This document shows, in pieces, positions 27,718-36,954 of a DNA stretch of 64,000 nt; positions within the stretch are counted from its first letter, which is position 1, and each line of letters begins with the position of its first letter. This stretch comes from Bacteroidota bacterium (GTDB lineage Bacteria > Bacteroidota > Bacteroidia > Bacteroidales > Prolixibacteraceae): positions 8,201-72,200 of the forward strand of contig JAEYNZ010000095.1 in the NCBI GenBank assembly GCA_023412195.1, given 5' to 3'. A program made the position numbers and the translations under genes. A model generated the notes under the pieces. It made no database searches and was not told the origin of the DNA. It worked only from the letters and a program-made list of their open reading frames with translations.

Positions 27718-29433
27718 ATGGACCAGATTTTAGAATGTGTTCCTAATTTCTCTGAAGGCAGGAATCCCGCAATTATACGTGAAATTTCTTTTGCCATTGA
27801 AAATGTTCCGGGAGTTAAACTTCTGGATGTATCATCAGGAAGGGCCACCAACCGCACGGTCGTTACTTTTGCCGGAGAACCTGAGGCAGTTGTAGAAGCT
27901 GCCTTCAGGGGCATTCAAAAGGCTTCACAGCTGATCGATATGCGCAAACACAAGGGTGAACATCCAAGATTTGGTGCCACCGATGTTTGTCCACTGGTAC
28001 CTGTAGCAAATATTTCGATGGAAGATACCATAAAGTATGCTCTTCAACTGGCAGAAAGAGTCGGCAATGACTTATCTGTACCTGTTTACTGCTACGAATA
28101 TGCTGCCTCCTCTGAAGAGAGACGCAGCCTGGCTTCATGCAGGATGGGCGGGTATGAAGGACTTCAAAAAAGATTGCTGACGGAAAGGTGGAAGCCTGAT
28201 TTTGGTCCGGACCTTTGGTCGGAGAAAGTGGCTAAAACAGGCGCTGTGGCCATTGGTGCCAGGAATTTTCTAATTGCATACAACATCAACCTGAATACAA
28301 CTTCTACCCAAATCGCCCAGTCTATTGCACTTGATGTAAGGGAATCGGGCCGGCTGAAAAGGGAAGGCGGCACCGGCACAGGAAAAGTATTGACTGATGA
28401 TAACGGCAATCCACTTCGGACACCTGGACCCTTAAAAAAAACACGGGCCCTGGGCTGGTTTATAGAAGAATTTGGCATAGCACAGGTTTCGATGAACCTT
28501 ACTGATATTTCTGTAACCCCGGTTCATACAGCTTTTGAGGAAGTGGTTGCAAAAGCAGGGGAGAGGGGGGTACGTGTAACCGGATCTGAACTCATCGGTC
28601 TGATACCATTGCAGGCAATGCTTGATGCAGGGAAATATTTCCTGCATAAGCAGAAACGCCCTTCAGGTGTCCCTGATGAGGAAATCATCAAAATAGCGGT
28701 CAGATCATTAGGACTCGATGAACTGCAGCCATTTGAACCCGAAAAGAAAATCATCGAATACCTGCTCAGGGAAGAGGAAGGGAAAAGGCTGACAGATAAA
28801 CCCCTTGCAAAGTTTGTTGCCGATACTTCCACCGAATCACTTGCTCCGGGCGGAGGTTCAGTTTCTGCGGCAATCGGAGCCATGGGAGCTGCACTTGGAG
28901 GCATGGTGGCTAATATGTCAGTACAGAAATCAGGTTGGGAGGGCCGCTGGAAAGAGTTTTCAGATTGGGCAGAAAAGGCAGCAGAGTTATACAAATTGAT
29001 GCTTCAGTGTGTTGAGGAAGATGCAGAAGCCTTTATTAAGCTCAACCATGCCATGAAATTGCCGGATGCCGGTGATCAGGAAAAAAAGTTCAGAGACGAA
29101 TCAGTAAAAGCTGCATCTGCCGAAGCCATAAAGGTGCCCCTGAAGGTGATGAAACTTTCATTCAAATCATTGGATGTACTGCAGGCTATGGTTGAAACCG
29201 GAAATCCAGTCCTGGTCACTGATGCAGGTGTTGGTGCAATAGCTGCCCGGGCCGCTATTGAAGGTGGTTTTCTCAGCGTTAAAATCAATGCAGTAAATGA
29301 CCCGGATAACCCTGACATTTATGAAATACTCAAACAGGCTGAACAATTGTCAATTGCAGCCCGTAAAAAAGAATCAGAAATCCTCCGGATAACTGATGAA
29401 AAAATAGAAGGATTAAAACAACCGGGGTTTTAA
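27718..29433 (+). CDS. ftcD: fused glutamate formimidoyltransferase / formimidoyl-THF cyclodeaminase
   Basis: Bifunctional enzyme: transfers the formimino group of N-formimino-glutamate to tetrahydrofolate (residues 1 to about 325), then releases ammonia to give methenyl-THF (about 350-571). The N-domain shows LECVPNFSEGRNPAII, HKGEHPRFGATDVCPLVPV and CYEYAASSEERRSLA. The C-domain begins with FVADTSTESLAPGGGSVSAA and has the all-helical cyclodeaminase pattern, including TDAGVGAIAARAAIEGG. The fused form, as in animals, occurs in several Bacteroidetes. Operon with hutI. The ndk gene is convergent, 16 bp beyond the stop. Confidence 0.95.
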   Translation: MDQILECVPNFSEGRNPAIIREISFAIENVPGVKLLDVSSGRATNRTVVTFAGEPEAVVEAAFRGIQKASQLIDMRKHKGEHPRFGATDVCPLVPVANISMEDTIKYALQLAERVGNDLSVPVYCYEYAASSEERRSLASCRMGGYEGLQKRLLTERWKPDFGPDLWSEKVAKTGAVAIGARNFLIAYNINLNTTSTQIAQSIALDVRESGRLKREGGTGTGKVLTDDNGNPLRTPGPLKKTRALGWFIEEFGIAQVSMNLTDISVTPVHTAFEEVVAKAGERGVRVTGSELIGLIPLQAMLDAGKYFLHKQKRPSGVPDEEIIKIAVRSLGLDELQPFEPEKKIIEYLLREEEGKRLTDKPLAKFVADTSTESLAPGGGSVSAAIGAMGAALGGMVANMSVQKSGWEGRWKEFSDWAEKAAELYKLMLQCVEEDAEAFIKLNHAMKLPDAGDQEKKFRDESVKAASAEAIKVPLKVMKLSFKSLDVLQAMVETGNPVLVTDAGVGAIAARAAIEGGFLSVKINAVNDPDNPDIYEILKQAEQLSIAARKKESEILRITDEKIEGLKQPGF

Positions 29434-29449
29434 ACCAAATGAATTGTTC

Positions 29450-29875
29450 TTATGCATAACGTTCCAGACGGGAGAAAAAGAAATCTGCTTCGAGTAAGGC
29501 ATTTTCATCACTGTCTGAACCATGAACGGCATTTTGCTGAAGATTGGTGCCATACAACTTGCGGATTGTTCCCTCTGCAGCGTTTTCCGGATTGGTTGCA
29601 CCTATAAAATTTCTGAAATCCTCCACAGCATTTTCTTTTTCAAGTACCATCGCCACAATGGGCCCTGAACTCATAAATTCAACCAGTGAATCATAGAAGG
29701 GTTTTCCTTTATGAACTGCGTAGAATGCACCTGCCTGCTCAGGAGTAAGCTTCGTCAGTTTCATCGCCCTGATCTGAAATCCTGCTTCTGAAATCATCCT
29801 GATAATTGCACCAGCGTAGTTCTTTTTAAACGCCGTAGGTTTTATCATTGTGAAAGTCTGGTTACCCGTCATCAT
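29450..29875 (-). CDS. ndk: nucleoside diphosphate kinase
   Basis: Transfers the gamma phosphate from ATP to other NDPs through a phospho-histidine. 141 residues from ATG 29875 (or 140 from the next ATG, 29872). Seen: [18 protein letters not shown] at the start, VVAM-like [35 protein letters not shown] and the active-site [12 protein letters not shown]. The frame continues 93 bp further upstream, but that stretch overlaps the promoter region of the divergent nrnA and has no family similarity. Confidence 0.96.
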   Translation of the reverse strand: MMTGNQTFTMIKPTAFKKNYAGAIIRMISEAGFQIRAMKLTKLTPEQAGAFYAVHKGKPFYDSLVEFMSSGPIVAMVLEKENAVEDFRNFIGATNPENAAEGTIRKLYGTNLQQNAVHGSDSDENALLEADFFFSRLERYA

Positions 29876-29929
29876 ATCTGATTTAAAATTAATGTAGAAC
29901 AATATTAACAAAATTTGATGAATTTGGAT

Positions 29930-29959
29930 TTTGAGCGCATAGCAGATTTCGTATCTTTG
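29930..29959 (+). promoter_or_regulatory. promoter of the nrnA operon
   Basis: TTTG (29930-29933), 18 bp, TATCTTTG (29952-29959). Transcription would begin near 29963, about 18 nt before the TTG start of nrnA. Confidence 0.72.
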
Positions 29960-29980
29960 TCCATTCAAATTTTTTAGGTT

Positions 29981-31015
29981 TTGAAAAATACTGTAGATGA
30001 GGTTTTTAACTCTTTAGCGGACTTATTCCGGTCGCAACACCGCAATATCGTACTTGTAACACATGAAAATCCTGATGGTGATGCCATTGGGTCTGCCATT
30101 GGTTTTGGCGAAGTGTTAAAGAACTACGGGCATGAGGTCCGGATTGTGGTGCCTAACGCTTATCCCGATTTTCTTAAATGGTTTTCTACTGAAATAGAAA
30201 TTCTTGTTTACGAAAGAAAAAAGAACCCGGTAAAGAACATTTTTAATAATGCAAACCTGCTGGTATGCCTCGATTTTAATGAACCCAAAAGAGCGGCAAG
30301 GCTTCATAAGAAACTACTGGAGTTTTCCCACACCAAGGTGCTGATCGATCACCATCCCGATCCTAAATACTTTTGTGATTACACCGTGTCTGAACCCCAA
30401 TACAGTTCAACTGCAGAACTTGTTTTTGATGTCATAAACCGCATAGGAATGGAACAGTACATGAACCATGATGCTGCCGAAGCTTTTTTTGCTGGTATTA
30501 TGACAGATACCGGATCGTTTAGCCATAATATTTCAAGGCCTAATACGTTTCAGGTTGTAGCCAGGTTAATGGAATGGGGGATCAGCACAGAGAAAATCCA
30601 TGCTGCGGTTTTTCACAATTTTTCGGCACACCGTATGCAACTTCTCGGGTATGCCCTGAATAACAAAATGGAAGTATTTCCGGAATACAGGTCAGCAGTT
30701 ATCTGGCTGTCATTGGAAGAACTTGAAAGATATAAATTTAAACCGGGAGATATAGAAGGTTTTGTAAACTATCCGCTTGCAATACGCGACATTGTATTTT
30801 GTGCATTGTTTATAGAAAAGAAAGACTTTATAAAGGTTTCATTCCGTTCGAAAGGAACTTTCCCGGCCAATGAATTCTCGAGGAGTCATTACTCGGGAGG
30901 CGGGCACAAGAATGCTGCCGGAGGAGAAATAAAATCAACGCTCGAAGAAGCAGTTGAAAAATTCAGGCAACTTTTAAGAGAGTACAGGCATCTATTAAAG
31001 GAAACAACAATATAA
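29981..31015 (+). CDS. nrnA: DHH/DHHA1 phosphoesterase, NrnA-type oligoribonuclease / pAp phosphatase
   Basis: Degrades nano-RNA and dephosphorylates 3'-phosphoadenosine 5'-phosphate in related bacteria. 344 residues. DHH domain: [42 protein letters not shown] and [15 protein letters not shown]1 domain near the end with [15 protein letters not shown]. No in-frame ATG precedes the catalytic NPDGDA motif, so the TTG at 29981 is taken as start; the promoter position agrees. First gene of a likely operon with two FKBP-like lipoproteins and a Nudix protein. Confidence 0.93.
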   Translation: MKNTVDEVFNSLADLFRSQHRNIVLVTHENPDGDAIGSAIGFGEVLKNYGHEVRIVVPNAYPDFLKWFSTEIEILVYERKKNPVKNIFNNANLLVCLDFNEPKRAARLHKKLLEFSHTKVLIDHHPDPKYFCDYTVSEPQYSSTAELVFDVINRIGMEQYMNHDAAEAFFAGIMTDTGSFSHNISRPNTFQVVARLMEWGISTEKIHAAVFHNFSAHRMQLLGYALNNKMEVFPEYRSAVIWLSLEELERYKFKPGDIEGFVNYPLAIRDIVFCALFIEKKDFIKVSFRSKGTFPANEFSRSHYSGGGHKNAAGGEIKSTLEEAVEKFRQLLREYRHLLKETTI

Positions 31016-31027
31016 TTGAAGATAAAT

Positions 31028-31537
31028 ATGAAAAATAATGTATTAATGCTACTGGGAATGGCTGCTTTTGTTTCATTGCTGGCAACTTCTTGTCTTAAAA
31101 CGGATGATGATCAAAAAACCTATTCCCCAGAAGAAGAAATTGCGCTACGGAATGCATATATAAATAATTTGATCAGTAAGGGACACGATGTAGATACAAC
31201 TGCCACCGGTATTTATTATGTTGTTATTGAAGAGGGGACAGGTGACTTTGCAAAAGCCAAAGATACGCTGACTGTGGGTTATGCAGGATATTATATTGAT
31301 AATGTAATGTTCGACACTTCAGAAATTCATTTTCCCGACGGAAAGATGACTTTTGTACTTGAAAGCCAGCCTATGATTCCCGGATGGGATGAAGGTATGA
31401 AACTGATGAATAAAAATGCAAGGGTTCAGTTTATTATTCCATCTGAAAAAGCATATGGAAAAGATGGGTACGGCTCCGTTCCACCATACCAGACCTTGAT
31501 TTTTGTCGTCAAAATGTTTGACATAAAACCTTTTTAA
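31028..31537 (+). CDS. FKBP-type peptidyl-prolyl isomerase, lipoprotein
   Basis: Membrane-anchored folding catalyst of the cell envelope. 169 residues from ATG 31028. Lipoprotein signal with LLATSC, a helical spacer (about 30-60), and one FKBP domain (about 65-169) keeping the core residues: VGYAGYYIDNVMFDTS, PMIPGWDEGMKLMNKN, IPSEKAYGKDGYGSVPP and TLIFVVKMFDI. The Trp, Asp and Tyr of the FKBP active pocket appear present, so it is probably active. It is followed after 26 bp by a divergent paralogue. Confidence 0.92.
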   Translation: MKNNVLMLLGMAAFVSLLATSCLKTDDDQKTYSPEEEIALRNAYINNLISKGHDVDTTATGIYYVVIEEGTGDFAKAKDTLTVGYAGYYIDNVMFDTSEIHFPDGKMTFVLESQPMIPGWDEGMKLMNKNARVQFIIPSEKAYGKDGYGSVPPYQTLIFVVKMFDIKPF

Positions 31538-31563
31538 TATCCATTTTTAATCAGATAATTCAG

Positions 31564-32103
31564 ATGAAAAGCATCATACCCGTATTTTTAGTTGTAATTA
31601 TAAGTTCTCTGTTTTTTTCCTGTAAGGAAAACAGCCTTGAAAAACAAAGGCAGGATGAATTGAAAAAACTGAATGAATTTATGCGTGCCCGTTATGCAGG
31701 GCAGGAACCAAAATCCTCAGGATTGTATTATTTTGTATTAGAGGAAGGAACAGGTGATTCAATAAGAATTGGCGACAGAGTACAGATTTTTCACGAAACC
31801 ATGACACTTGACAGCGGTTATATCGGCCATTCCGGGCCGTATGAAGCGCTCGACCTGGTTGTACTGCACCCAAACCAGCTTACTTCATCTGCTCAATCTG
31901 TCAGTAATCTCCGAGGGCTTCATGAAGCACTTACATACATGAAAAAAGGAACAAAGGCAAGACTGATCTTTAACTCATATCTTGGATTCGGGCAATACGG
32001 TGTTCCCGGTATAGTACCCGGATTTACATCAGTCATTATGGAAGTTGAAGTTTATAAACATTTTCCGGTACCAACAGCACCAACAAATGATTCAGGAGAA
32101 TGA
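31564..32103 (+). CDS. degenerate FKBP-like lipoprotein
   Basis: 179 residues. Lipoprotein signal IISSLFFSC, spacer helix, then an FKBP-like fold (LYYFVLEEGTGDSIRIGDRV, LHEALTYMKKGTKARLIF, VPGFTSVIMEVEVYKHF). Compared with its upstream neighbour it lacks the FDTS and PGW segments that form the catalytic pocket, so prolyl-isomerase activity is doubtful; a chaperone or scaffold role is possible. Probably arose by duplication of the neighbouring gene. It overlaps the start of the Nudix gene by 17 bp. Confidence 0.82.
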   Translation: MKSIIPVFLVVIISSLFFSCKENSLEKQRQDELKKLNEFMRARYAGQEPKSSGLYYFVLEEGTGDSIRIGDRVQIFHETMTLDSGYIGHSGPYEALDLVVLHPNQLTSSAQSVSNLRGLHEALTYMKKGTKARLIFNSYLGFGQYGVPGIVPGFTSVIMEVEVYKHFPVPTAPTNDSGE

Positions 32104-32617
32104 GGAATGGGTGCCACTTGTTGATGAAAAGGGGAATATAACAGGAAAAGCCCTGCGAAGCATTGTACATAACGGATGCAGATTGTTACATCCTGTGGTG
32201 CACATGCATGTACTGAATGAGACTAAAGAATTATTGCTGCAAAAAAGGCCACTGTCGAAGCTGATACAGCCCGGAAAATGGGATACTGCTGTAGGAGGGC
32301 ATATATCATCAGGAGAATTTCCTGCAGAAGCTCTCAAAAAAGAGGCTTATGAGGAAATGGGACTGAAAAATTTCTCTGCTGTTTTTCACAAGTTATATGT
32401 GTGGGAATCTGAGGTGGAAGCTGAACTTGTCTATCTCTTCAGTACATCTGATTATCATTCTTTTCATGTACATACCGATGAAGTTGATGATGCCCGCTTC
32501 TGGAATCCTGCTGAAATTGAATCCAGCCTCGGTAAAGATGTGTTTACTCCCAACTTTGAATATGAATTCAGTCTGCTGAAAGAACTGGGTGTATTGACTT
32601 CAACAGAATCAGTTTAA
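32087..32617 (+). CDS. Nudix hydrolase
   Basis: Pyrophosphohydrolase of unknown substrate, similar in layout to the YfcD/isopentenyl-diphosphate-isomerase-like Nudix proteins. ATG 32087 gives 176 residues (MIQENEEWVPLVDEKG); earlier in-frame starts lie deep in the preceding gene. Nudix box GHISSGEFPAEALKKEAYEE, followed by MGL, matches Gx5Ex7REUxEExGU except Lys for Arg. Translation is probably coupled to the FKBP-like gene (17-bp overlap). The stop overlaps that of the convergent methyltransferase gene by 4 bp. Confidence 0.88.
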   Translation: MIQENEEWVPLVDEKGNITGKALRSIVHNGCRLLHPVVHMHVLNETKELLLQKRPLSKLIQPGKWDTAVGGHISSGEFPAEALKKEAYEEMGLKNFSAVFHKLYVWESEVEAELVYLFSTSDYHSFHVHTDEVDDARFWNPAEIESSLGKDVFTPNFEYEFSLLKELGVLTSTESV

Positions 32618-33315
32618 TATCCTATCAGAAAAACCACCGGCTGTTTATTCAGGTCGGGAACCTTCTTTTTCCATTGCCCCACTGTTTGAGTGGATACCAA
32701 TTCTTCTTTTCCTGTAATATCTGCAGCAATGCACAGAAGGGTAGAAGGAGAACAGGTTTTTAAAATATCAGCAAGCAATGCATTGTTGCGATAGGGTGTT
32801 TCAATAAAAATCTGGGTTTGCTTTTCTGATACTGCTTTCTTCTCCAGTATGGATATTGCCCTTGAACGTTCAGGACTTTTAACAGGCAAATAACCATTAA
32901 ATGCAAAATTCTGGCCGTTCATGCCTGAAGCCATCAGTGCAAGTAAAACAGAGGATGGACCAACGAGAGGCACTACCCTGAATCCTTTCTGATGGGCAAT
33001 TCTAACTACATCGGCACCCGGATCGGCAACGCCGGGGCATCCTGCCTCCGATACAACGGCCATGTTGTGCCCCTCTTCCAGAGGTTTAAGAAATCCTGAC
33101 ACATCTCCCGGAAGTGTATGTTTATTCAATTCAAAAAAAACAAGTTCTTCGATGTTGATCTCACGGTTTACATGTTTCAGAAACCTGCGGGTTGTCCTCA
33201 GATTCTCAACAATAAAATAACGCGTACCGGTAACAACAGAAAATATACGTGCAGGCAGTACCTGCTGCCATTCGCCTTCGCTCAGTAAATTTGGAACAAG
33301 ATACAGTTCTCCCAT
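32614..33315 (-). CDS. SAM-dependent methyltransferase, tetrapyrrole-methylase fold (RsmI-like)
   Basis: 233 residues related to RsmI, which 2'-O-methylates 16S rRNA C1402; the Bacteroidetes proteins are a divergent branch so the exact target is uncertain. Seen: GELYLVPNLLSEGE at the start, FIVENLRTTRRFLKHV, VVSEAGCPGVADPGADVVRIA (the RsmI-type substrate/SAM loop), VPLVGPSSVLLALMASGM, and FIETPYRNNALLADIL. Monocistronic by context, between two genes on the other strand; 65 bp separate its start from the divergent MBL gene. Confidence 0.88.
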   Translation of the reverse strand: MGELYLVPNLLSEGEWQQVLPARIFSVVTGTRYFIVENLRTTRRFLKHVNREINIEELVFFELNKHTLPGDVSGFLKPLEEGHNMAVVSEAGCPGVADPGADVVRIAHQKGFRVVPLVGPSSVLLALMASGMNGQNFAFNGYLPVKSPERSRAISILEKKAVSEKQTQIFIETPYRNNALLADILKTCSPSTLLCIAADITGKEELVSTQTVGQWKKKVPDLNKQPVVFLIGY

Positions 33316-33368
33316 GCCTGTTTTTTTTGTAAAATTAAAGATATTCGTGGTTTCACAACCTCTTTTGT

Positions 33369-33376
33369 TAATTTTG
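33369..33376 (+). promoter_or_regulatory. -7 box immediately before the MBL hydrolase gene
   Basis: TAATTTTG matches TAnnTTTG and ends only 4 bp before the ATG at 33381. Transcription would start at or next to the ATG, implying a leaderless or nearly leaderless mRNA. Confidence 0.5.
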
Positions 33377-33380
33377 CAGG

Positions 33381-34190
33381 ATGCAGGTTAATGGAAATTT
33401 TCATATAAAGGCCACTTTTCTCGGCACAGGTACATCGCAGGGAGTGCCTGTTGTAGCATGCGACTGTCATGTATGCAGGTCGACCGACAGTAAGGACCAG
33501 CGGCTGCGTTCTGCTATGCTGCTCCAGGTAAACGGGCAAAATTTTGTGATCGATGCCGGCCCTGATTTCAGGCAGCAGATGCTGAAAGAAAAAATCAAGA
33601 CCCTCAGGGCTATTTTGATTACGCATGAACATGTGGATCACATTTTTGGACTCGATGACATCCGCTCGTTTAACTGGATACAAAAACATCCTACGGATAT
33701 TTATGCCGAAAAAAGGGTGCAGGATTCCATTAAGAGGATCTTTGACTATGTGTTTACGGATTCTTCCTATCCGGGAATTCCTAAAATGGATCTGCATCCC
33801 ATCCATGACGAGCCTTTTATTATTGATGGAATTGAATTCATTCCTGTCAGGTGTTTTCATCATAAACTGCCAGTGTACGGATTCAGGGTAGGGGGGTTCA
33901 GCTATATTACCGATACAAATTTTATTGCACCTGAGGAACTTGACAAACTCAAAGGTTCCAGGGTTCTGGTTATAAATGCCCTCAGAAAGGAAAAGCATAT
34001 TTCGCATTTTAACCTCGACCAGGCCCTTGAAGTCATTCAACAGGTAAACCCCGAAAAGGCATTTCTCACCCATATTAGCCACGGTTTCGGAAGGCACAGT
34101 GAAATCCAGTCGTGGTTACCAGATCATGGTTTTGCTGCCTTCGCCGGACAATCTGTCGACATAGGAAATGAAGTTTCAGTCTCAGTCTGA
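33381..34190 (+). CDS. MBL-fold metallo-hydrolase (PhnP-like)
   Basis: Zinc-type hydrolase of the beta-lactamase fold, similar to cyclic phosphodiesterases of the PhnP group; substrate unknown. 269 residues. Seen: FLGTGTSQGVPVVACDCHVC near the start (Cys residues typical of PhnP zinc loop), FVIDAGPDFRQQM, ILITHEHVDHIFGLDD (HxHxDH metal motif), SYITDTNFI and FLTHISHGFGRH. Its end overlaps the convergent MFS gene by 9 bp. Confidence 0.9.
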   Translation: MQVNGNFHIKATFLGTGTSQGVPVVACDCHVCRSTDSKDQRLRSAMLLQVNGQNFVIDAGPDFRQQMLKEKIKTLRAILITHEHVDHIFGLDDIRSFNWIQKHPTDIYAEKRVQDSIKRIFDYVFTDSSYPGIPKMDLHPIHDEPFIIDGIEFIPVRCFHHKLPVYGFRVGGFSYITDTNFIAPEELDKLKGSRVLVINALRKEKHISHFNLDQALEVIQQVNPEKAFLTHISHGFGRHSEIQSWLPDHGFAAFAGQSVDIGNEVSVSV

Positions 34191-35363
34191 AGATTCCTTA
34201 ACTTTTTTCAGCCAGGGCAGAATAATAATTGTAACTGAAATAAAGTAAACTGCCCCTGCAAAAATAAAAGCCATATTTAAACTGATGTGATCGATCATCC
34301 AGCCCAGTACCGGACTTGTAACTGCAAAAAAACTGCGGATAATCAGGTCACGTGTCGACAAGACAGTCGCCCTCATGTTGCTGGGCGTATATACGTTCAG
34401 ATAATGTTTGAAAACAGGGGTGGCAAATCCCCGAACAACATAAAACAGGAAAAGAAAAATTATCCCTTCGCGCACGATGGCAAAGCCTGAGAAAAAATAA
34501 CCCAGTGAGATCATGACAATGATGAAAAGGGTTTCATGAAGCCTGCTGAACCTTCCTGCCAGTTTAAATGCAAAGGCCGATGAAACCCCTGCACTCAGGT
34601 TTAATGCCGTCCATGCCACACCGAAAAACTCAACAGGCATTCCCACCTCCTTAAAAAAAGGCTGGACGAGCCAGGCAAATGTAAGGGTGGCACTTCCCGT
34701 AACAGCAGAAAGCAGGATGGCAATCCGCAATTCCTTTTGCCGGAGAATGACGTTTTTAATCTCACGGGCCATGCCCTTCACTGAATGAAGATGGACGCTT
34801 GAAGCGATAGGAGGTTCCGATAATAAAAAAGCAGCAGGTACGGCCATAAAAGCGACGAAAAACTGCCCGTAAACCGGTGTTCGCAGGGATATGGCTGCAA
34901 GGAAACCGGCAGCAATACCTGCAATGGCCTCTGCAAAATTGCCGGCCGATGAAATTCTTCCCTCATGTTTTACATACTTATCCGTTTGCTTTTCTGCCTT
35001 CAGGCTTTCATAAAGCATGGCAGAGTCGGCCCCCGAAACAAAGGAGTGGCCTGCTCCCAGTATGATTTCGGCAACAATAAAAGCCCAGAAGCCATACGAA
35101 AAGCTGTACATCAAAAACCCGGCACTCCCGAGAATTGAACCCAGAATCAGTGTTTTCCGGCGTCCCCAGACATCAGCCATCCAACCTGAAGGAATTTCAA
35201 GGGCAACTATGGCAAGTGAATAAACCGATTTTAGAATAAAGATTTCCTGCATGCTCAGCCCATTGTCCTGGTAAAACAATACTACGACTGGCATAACCAG
35301 GTTAAACCATTTTGAGGTTTTTATCACATACAGTTTACCTATATTCCTGGTGTAGTTTACCAT
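34182..35363 (-). CDS. major facilitator superfamily transporter
   Basis: Inner-membrane secondary transporter of 393 residues with about 12 hydrophobic helices in two halves. The motif A region between helices 2 and 3 reads IPSGWMADVWGRRKTLILGS. The N-terminus starts near residue 17 with the first helix. Substrate is not predictable; the family includes drug and sugar efflux carriers. A TAAATTTG box on the minus strand at 35383-35390 is a possible promoter. No clear functional link to neighbours. Confidence 0.87.
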   Translation of the reverse strand: MVNYTRNIGKLYVIKTSKWFNLVMPVVVLFYQDNGLSMQEIFILKSVYSLAIVALEIPSGWMADVWGRRKTLILGSILGSAGFLMYSFSYGFWAFIVAEIILGAGHSFVSGADSAMLYESLKAEKQTDKYVKHEGRISSAGNFAEAIAGIAAGFLAAISLRTPVYGQFFVAFMAVPAAFLLSEPPIASSVHLHSVKGMAREIKNVILRQKELRIAILLSAVTGSATLTFAWLVQPFFKEVGMPVEFFGVAWTALNLSAGVSSAFAFKLAGRFSRLHETLFIIVMISLGYFFSGFAIVREGIIFLFLFYVVRGFATPVFKHYLNVYTPSNMRATVLSTRDLIIRSFFAVTSPVLGWMIDHISLNMAFIFAGAVYFISVTIIILPWLKKVKESSD

Positions 35364-35540
35364 TGCCTGATTTTGAGCCCTGCAAATTTAAGATTCGGAA
35401 AATTATATAAAGAAGTGTCCTTAATGTCAATAATGTAATTTTTTTAATTAAATGTAATTTTATTGTGCATTTTATCCATGTTTTCCTTTCTTTTTGAAAG
35501 CATATTCTTACTTTTACAAACAATAGAAAAAAAAAGAAGC

Positions 35541-36575
35541 ATGAAATTATTTATTCCAAAAAATTATCGTTCGTTACTAGATGTGAACCAAACTGAACAG
35601 GCCATCAAACTCATCAAGGATTTTTTCCAGACCAACCTTGCAGCTGAATTGAGGTTGCGCCGTGTAACCGCCCCGTTATTTGTTAAAAAGGGAACAGGCA
35701 TAAATGATGACCTGAACGGCATAGAGCGACCTGTTTCGTTTCCAATGAAGGAGATGAACGACCAGGTAGCAGAAATCGTCCAGTCGCTGGCAAAATGGAA
35801 AAGATTGGCACTGGCAGACCTGGGCGTAAAGGAAGGTTACGGGTTATATACCGATATGAATGCCATCAGGCCCGACGAAGAGCTTACCAATATCCATTCG
35901 CTCTACGTTGATCAGTGGGACTGGGAACGGGTGATTTCAAAAAAGGAACGGAACCTCGAATTTCTGAAGAAGATTGTAAGAAAAATATTTACTGTACTGG
36001 TTAATACTGAATCCTATTTATCGGATATCTATCCTGGTATAAAGCCGGAATTGCCTGAAGAAATTACCTTTTTTCATTCAGAGGAACTTGCAGAAATGTA
36101 TCCTGAACTTACTCCCTTTGAACGTGAAAAAAAGGTAGCCAAACAGTTTGGTGCTATTTTCGTTATTGGCATAGGCGGAAAGTTACCCAACGGAGAAATT
36201 CATGACGGGCGTGCACCCGATTACGACGACTGGACAACACCATCCAATAATGGTTACAAAGGATTAAACGGCGATATCATTTTGTGGAATGATGTGCTTG
36301 GAAGGGCTTTCGAAATATCATCCATGGGTATCCGTGTCGATGGACCAGCCATGCTGAAGCAGCTTAAGATCAGAGGACTTGAGGAACGGAAAGAATTAAT
36401 GTGGCACCAGATGCTGTTGAACGGTCAGTTACCGCTTTCAGTAGGAGGTGGAATAGGGCAGTCGAGGCTGTGCATGTACTTCCTCCGTAAGGCACATATC
36501 GGTGAAATCCAGTCGAGCCTGTGGCCCGATGAGATGATAGAAAAATGTAAATCCAGCGGCATTCACCTGCTTTAA
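35541..36575 (+). CDS. asnA: aspartate-ammonia ligase (asparagine synthetase A)
   Basis: Makes asparagine from aspartate, ammonia and ATP. 344 residues from ATG 35541 (MKLFIPKNYRSLLDVNQTE), a class II aminoacyl-tRNA synthetase-like fold. Seen: FFQTNLAAELRLRRVTAPLF, GINDDLNGIERPVSF, GLYTDMNAIRPDEEL, HSLYVDQWDWERVI, FEISSMGIRVD and the final LPLSVGGGIGQSRLCMYFL motif 3. An in-frame upstream extension (to 35463) is hydrophobic and not part of the family. tRNA-Arg follows on the same strand. Confidence 0.96.
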   Translation: MKLFIPKNYRSLLDVNQTEQAIKLIKDFFQTNLAAELRLRRVTAPLFVKKGTGINDDLNGIERPVSFPMKEMNDQVAEIVQSLAKWKRLALADLGVKEGYGLYTDMNAIRPDEELTNIHSLYVDQWDWERVISKKERNLEFLKKIVRKIFTVLVNTESYLSDIYPGIKPELPEEITFFHSEELAEMYPELTPFEREKKVAKQFGAIFVIGIGGKLPNGEIHDGRAPDYDDWTTPSNNGYKGLNGDIILWNDVLGRAFEISSMGIRVDGPAMLKQLKIRGLEERKELMWHQMLLNGQLPLSVGGGIGQSRLCMYFLRKAHIGEIQSSLWPDEMIEKCKSSGIHLL

Positions 36576-36631
36576 AAACAGTTTATCGGGAATTTTTTGA
36601 ACCAGTGAACCCAAAACAGGTTCAAAATTTA

Positions 36632-36639
36632 TATATTTG
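36632..36639 (+). promoter_or_regulatory. -7 box of tRNA-Arg
   Basis: TATATTTG matches TAnnTTTG and lies 22 bp upstream of the first tRNA base. No upstream TTTG at the usual distance. Confidence 0.5.
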
Positions 36640-36661
36640 CAGCGCTGAAAAAAAACAGGCT

Positions 36662-36735
<74 letters not shown>

Positions 36736-36747
36736 CAAAAAAATAAA

Positions 36748-36780
36748 ACATGAAGTCGCAATCAATCAGCGACTTCATGT
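36748..36780 (+). terminator. intrinsic terminator after tRNA-Arg
   Basis: Perfect 12-bp stem ACATGAAGTCGC / GCGACTTCATGT with 9-nt loop, followed by TTTTTT. Starts 12 bp after the tRNA. Confidence 0.9.
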
Positions 36781-36929
36781 TTTTTAAAGCAACAGCAACA
36801 ATATTCTTTCTTTTTGAAGGTAGGGTAAATCTGCCAAAATGGATATAAGTTATAAAACCTGTTGTAATTCAAAGATTCAACGAAGATTAAACATTCTGTT
36901 TTACCTAGGAAAAGGTAATAATACGCCAG

Positions 36930-36954
36930 GGCTGTTGGAAACGACAGCCTTTTT
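36930..36954 (+). terminator. terminator-like hairpin without an upstream gene
   Basis: GGCTGTT pairs with GACAGCC (inner pair T.G) around 6 nt and is followed by TTTTTC. No gene ends just upstream, so it may close an unrecognised small RNA or be accidental. Confidence 0.5.

Noticed and set aside
29876..29968. N-terminal extension of ndk
   Set aside because: The extra 31 residues are hydrophobic, lack similarity to NDP kinases and overlap the region of the divergent nrnA promoter.
33282..34097. 271-codon open frame on the minus strand opposite the MBL hydrolase gene
   Set aside because: The plus strand carries clear HxHxDH and other family motifs; the minus frame has no recognisable motif and is a shadow.
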